From Pseudomonadota bacterium (GTDB lineage: Bacteria; Pseudomonadota; Gammaproteobacteria; Xanthomonadales; Xanthomonadaceae), in NCBI GenBank assembly GCA_023394655.1, contig JAEXAG010000014.1, positions 1 through 25,169 on the forward strand: a stretch of DNA of 25,169 bases. Direction: 5' to 3'. Within the stretch, counting starts at the first letter, position 1, and the number at the start of each line of letters is the position of its first letter. The notes beneath the pieces are model-generated. The model searched no databases, was not told the DNA's origin, and was given only the letters and a program-made list of their open reading frames with translations. The translations under genes and the position numbers were made by a program. Shown here in pieces: positions 23,707 to 25,169 of this stretch.

Positions 23707-25017
23707 ATGAAAACGAACATCGTCGCCGTGCTGATCGCCTTGGCCGTGGCCGGTCTGCTGGTGATGTTCATGTTGCGGCCGCCGGGAGCCAGTCCTTTGC
23801 TGCCATCGGGAGACAGACAGATGAATGCGCAAACCGAATCGATCGTTTTCGGAATGGGGTGTTTCTGGGGCGCGGAGCGGCGCATGGCGGCCATTCCGGG
23901 TGTTTTGCACGTGGAATCCGGCTATGCCAATGGTGATGACGCGAATGCCGGCTATGACGAAGTGCTGGCGCTCGAACGCGAGATCCAGCGCGGTCGCGCT
24001 TCGGCGCGCAACCACGCGGAAGTGGTGAAGGTCACTTTCGACCCGAAGCGGGTGGAGCTGGCGACGATCCTCGCCGCCTTCTGGGAAAACCACGATCCCA
24101 CCCAGGCCGACGGGCAGGGCAACGACATCGGAAGCAATTACCGCAGCGCGATCTACGGATCCAATTCTTCGCAACTGGCGCTGGCCGTGCAGACCCGCGA
24201 CGTGTACCAGCAAGCACTGACGCGTGCCGGTTTCGGGCCCATCGTCACCGAGATCGAGCCGCTTCGGACCTACATCCGCGCCGAGGAATACCATCAGGAC
24301 TATCTGGTGAAGAACCCGAACGGCTATTGCGGACTCGGCGGCACCGGCGTCCCTTACGGGCTGGAAGGCGGCGGCCACGCGCCACTGGATCCCGCCACGC
24401 TCGATGCCGAGCGGCAGCTGGTGGTGTTCGAGGCCGAGACCTGTCCTTATTGCCGGCAATTCAAGACGGACGTGCTGGATCATTGGCAGGCCGAGGTGCC
24501 GGTGGCGCGCTCGCTTTCGCCCGCCGCACCCGCCGGCTGGACGCTGGAAAAGGCCTTGTTCGCCACGCCGACCATCGTGCTGTTCGAGTCCGGCCGGGAA
24601 GTGGCGCGTTACACCGGCTACGACGGCGATGCCCCGGCCTTCTGGCGCTGGCTGGGCTTCCACCTGCTGACACCCGAGCAGCAACGCATCGCCTTCGAGC
24701 AGGGCACGGAGCGGCCGGGCAGCGGCATGCACCTGGAAGAGAAGCGGCCGGGCACCTATGTCGATCCGATCACCGGCGCGGCGCTGTTCCGCTCCGATGC
24801 CAAGTTCGACAGCGGCAGCGGCTGGCCGAGCTTCTTCAATCCGGTCGAAGGCGCATTGGAACTGCACCGCGACGACAGCCACGGCATGCGCCGCGTCGAA
24901 GTGCGCAGCGCCAGTTCCGGCATCCATCTCGGCCACGTGTTCGAGGACGGCCCACCGCCGACCGGCCTGCGCTACTGCATCAACGGCAACGTGCTGAAGT
25001 TCGTCCCGGACCCCTGA
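23707..25017 (+). CDS. msrAB: Membrane-anchored MsrA-thioredoxin-MsrB methionine sulfoxide reductase
   Basis: This repairs both S and R methionine sulfoxides. The 436 residues comprise a hydrophobic signal-anchor (about 4-23), MsrA (about 44-215: GMGCFWGAE with catalytic Cys52, EEYHQDYL, and NGYC with resolving Cys208), a thioredoxin-like domain (about 235-320: VVFEAETCPYCRQF with Cys246/Cys249 and cis-Pro288), and MsrB (about 325-436: SGSGWPSF, VEVRSASSGIHLGHVFEDGP and RYCIN with catalytic Cys424). MsrB lacks the zinc CxxC pairs, and Ser371 replaces its usual resolving cysteine. Neisserial PilB has the same modules in the order Trx-MsrA-MsrB. ATG 23707 gives the anchored form. ATG 23821, behind an excellent GGGAGA at 23808-23813, would give a cytosolic form without the anchor. 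Confidence 0.95.
   Translation: MKTNIVAVLIALAVAGLLVMFMLRPPGASPLLPSGDRQMNAQTESIVFGMGCFWGAERRMAAIPGVLHVESGYANGDDANAGYDEVLALEREIQRGRASARNHAEVVKVTFDPKRVELATILAAFWENHDPTQADGQGNDIGSNYRSAIYGSNSSQLALAVQTRDVYQQALTRAGFGPIVTEIEPLRTYIRAEEYHQDYLVKNPNGYCGLGGTGVPYGLEGGGHAPLDPATLDAERQLVVFEAETCPYCRQFKTDVLDHWQAEVPVARSLSPAAPAGWTLEKALFATPTIVLFESGREVARYTGYDGDAPAFWRWLGFHLLTPEQQRIAFEQGTERPGSGMHLEEKRPGTYVDPITGAALFRSDAKFDSGSGWPSFFNPVEGALELHRDDSHGMRRVEVRSASSGIHLGHVFEDGPPPTGLRYCINGNVLKFVPDP
23808..23823 (+). promoter_or_regulatory. Internal ribosome binding site and alternative start of msrAB
   Basis: GGGAGA (23808-23813) precedes ATG 23821-23823 by 7 bases, a better start signal than the one before ATG 23707. Starting here removes 38 residues, including the membrane segment, and gives a protein beginning MNAQTESIVFGMGCFWG, the normal start of a cytosolic MsrA. 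Confidence 0.55.
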
Positions 25018-25053
25018 TCCGGCCCGAACCGCACGCCGGGGCACGGAGCGCGC

Positions 25054-25059
25054 GATAAT
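25054..25059 (+). promoter_or_regulatory. Likely -10 element of folD
   Basis: GATAAT matches the housekeeping -10 at 5/6 and lies 32 bp before the folD ATG, predicting a start at about 25066. No clear -35 is present at the expected distance. A short T-run (25069-25074) follows the predicted start. Confidence 0.4.
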
Positions 25060-25091
25060 GTCCGCCCGTTTTTGCTTCGAGGCCCGCCCGA

Positions 25092-25169
25092 ATGACCACC
25101 GCCGCCCGGATCCTGGATGGAAAGCGCATCGCCGACGAAGCCCTGGCCACGATGCGCGGGGAAGTCGAG
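25092..25169 (+). CDS. folD: Bifunctional methylenetetrahydrofolate dehydrogenase/cyclohydrolase FolD, 5' end
   Basis: FolD interconverts 5,10-methylene-, methenyl- and 10-formyl-tetrahydrofolate. Only the first 26 codons lie in the window, reading MTTAARILDGKRIADEAL and onward. The LDGKxxA motif soon after the start is typical of FolD, and no other common family starts this way. The gene continues past the right edge. It is 74 bp downstream of msrAB, behind a GATAAT -10-like element. The identification depends on a short stretch, so confidence is moderate. Confidence 0.75.
   Translation, partial: MTTAARILDGKRIADEALATMRGEVE

Noticed and set aside
25018..25053. Possible terminator hairpin after msrAB.
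   Set aside because: Only a 5-bp CCGGC / GCCGG stem with an 11-nt loop and no T-run can be drawn; too weak to call.

Overview
The window is about 25.2 kb of chromosomal DNA, very GC-rich and densely coding. Gene order and protein sequence point to a gammaproteobacterium of the Xanthomonadaceae (Lysobacter/Luteimonas/Thermomonas/Xanthomonas neighbourhood). The clearest pointers are the run recN / hrcA-grpE-dnaK-dnaJ / dapB-carA-carB-greA-rpfE-recJ and a MetX homologue of the xanthomonad serine O-succinyltransferase type. Species cannot be fixed from the sequence alone. I see no insertion sequences, prophage, tRNA, rRNA or CRISPR, and no gap above about 180 bp lacks a gene.

Region 1 (1-5.2 kb): the 5' end of recN (minus strand) lies divergent from the heat-shock cluster hrcA-grpE-dnaK-dnaJ. 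Candidate sigma-32 promoters precede hrcA (weak, and close enough to make the mRNA leaderless), grpE (overlapping the hrcA stop codon) and dnaK (near-consensus). This suggests stepped expression of the chaperone genes.

Region 2 (5.3-13.7 kb): dapB, then carA and carB (both subunits of carbamoyl-phosphate synthetase), then greA, an RpfE-type gene and recJ. From carB onward, stop and start codons overlap or abut. In Xanthomonas and Xylella, as I recall, rpfE and recJ adjoin prfB-lysS and the rpf quorum-sensing genes. Here recJ instead converges on metX, so the neighbourhood differs.

Region 3 (13.7-22.4 kb, minus strand): a complete system I cytochrome c maturation set read as ccmA-ccmB-[azurin]-ccmC-D-E-F-G-H-I, followed by metX. 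Almost every junction overlaps by 1-4 bases. The exception is between ccmB and ccmC, where a lipoprotein azurin sits with its own candidate FNR/Anr-regulated promoter and a strong hairpin terminator. The azurin resembles neisserial Laz: lipobox, Ala/Pro/Glu-rich linker, type 1 copper domain.

Region 4 (22.5-25.2 kb, plus strand): a YbdL-type methionine aminotransferase, a three-domain MsrA-thioredoxin-MsrB protein with a membrane-anchor segment, and the start of folD. The Msr fusion has an unusual domain order, lacks the MsrB resolving cysteine, and has a second well-placed internal start. The azurin inside the ccm operon and the Msr fusion are the most interesting observations. I found no wholly unknown multigene system.
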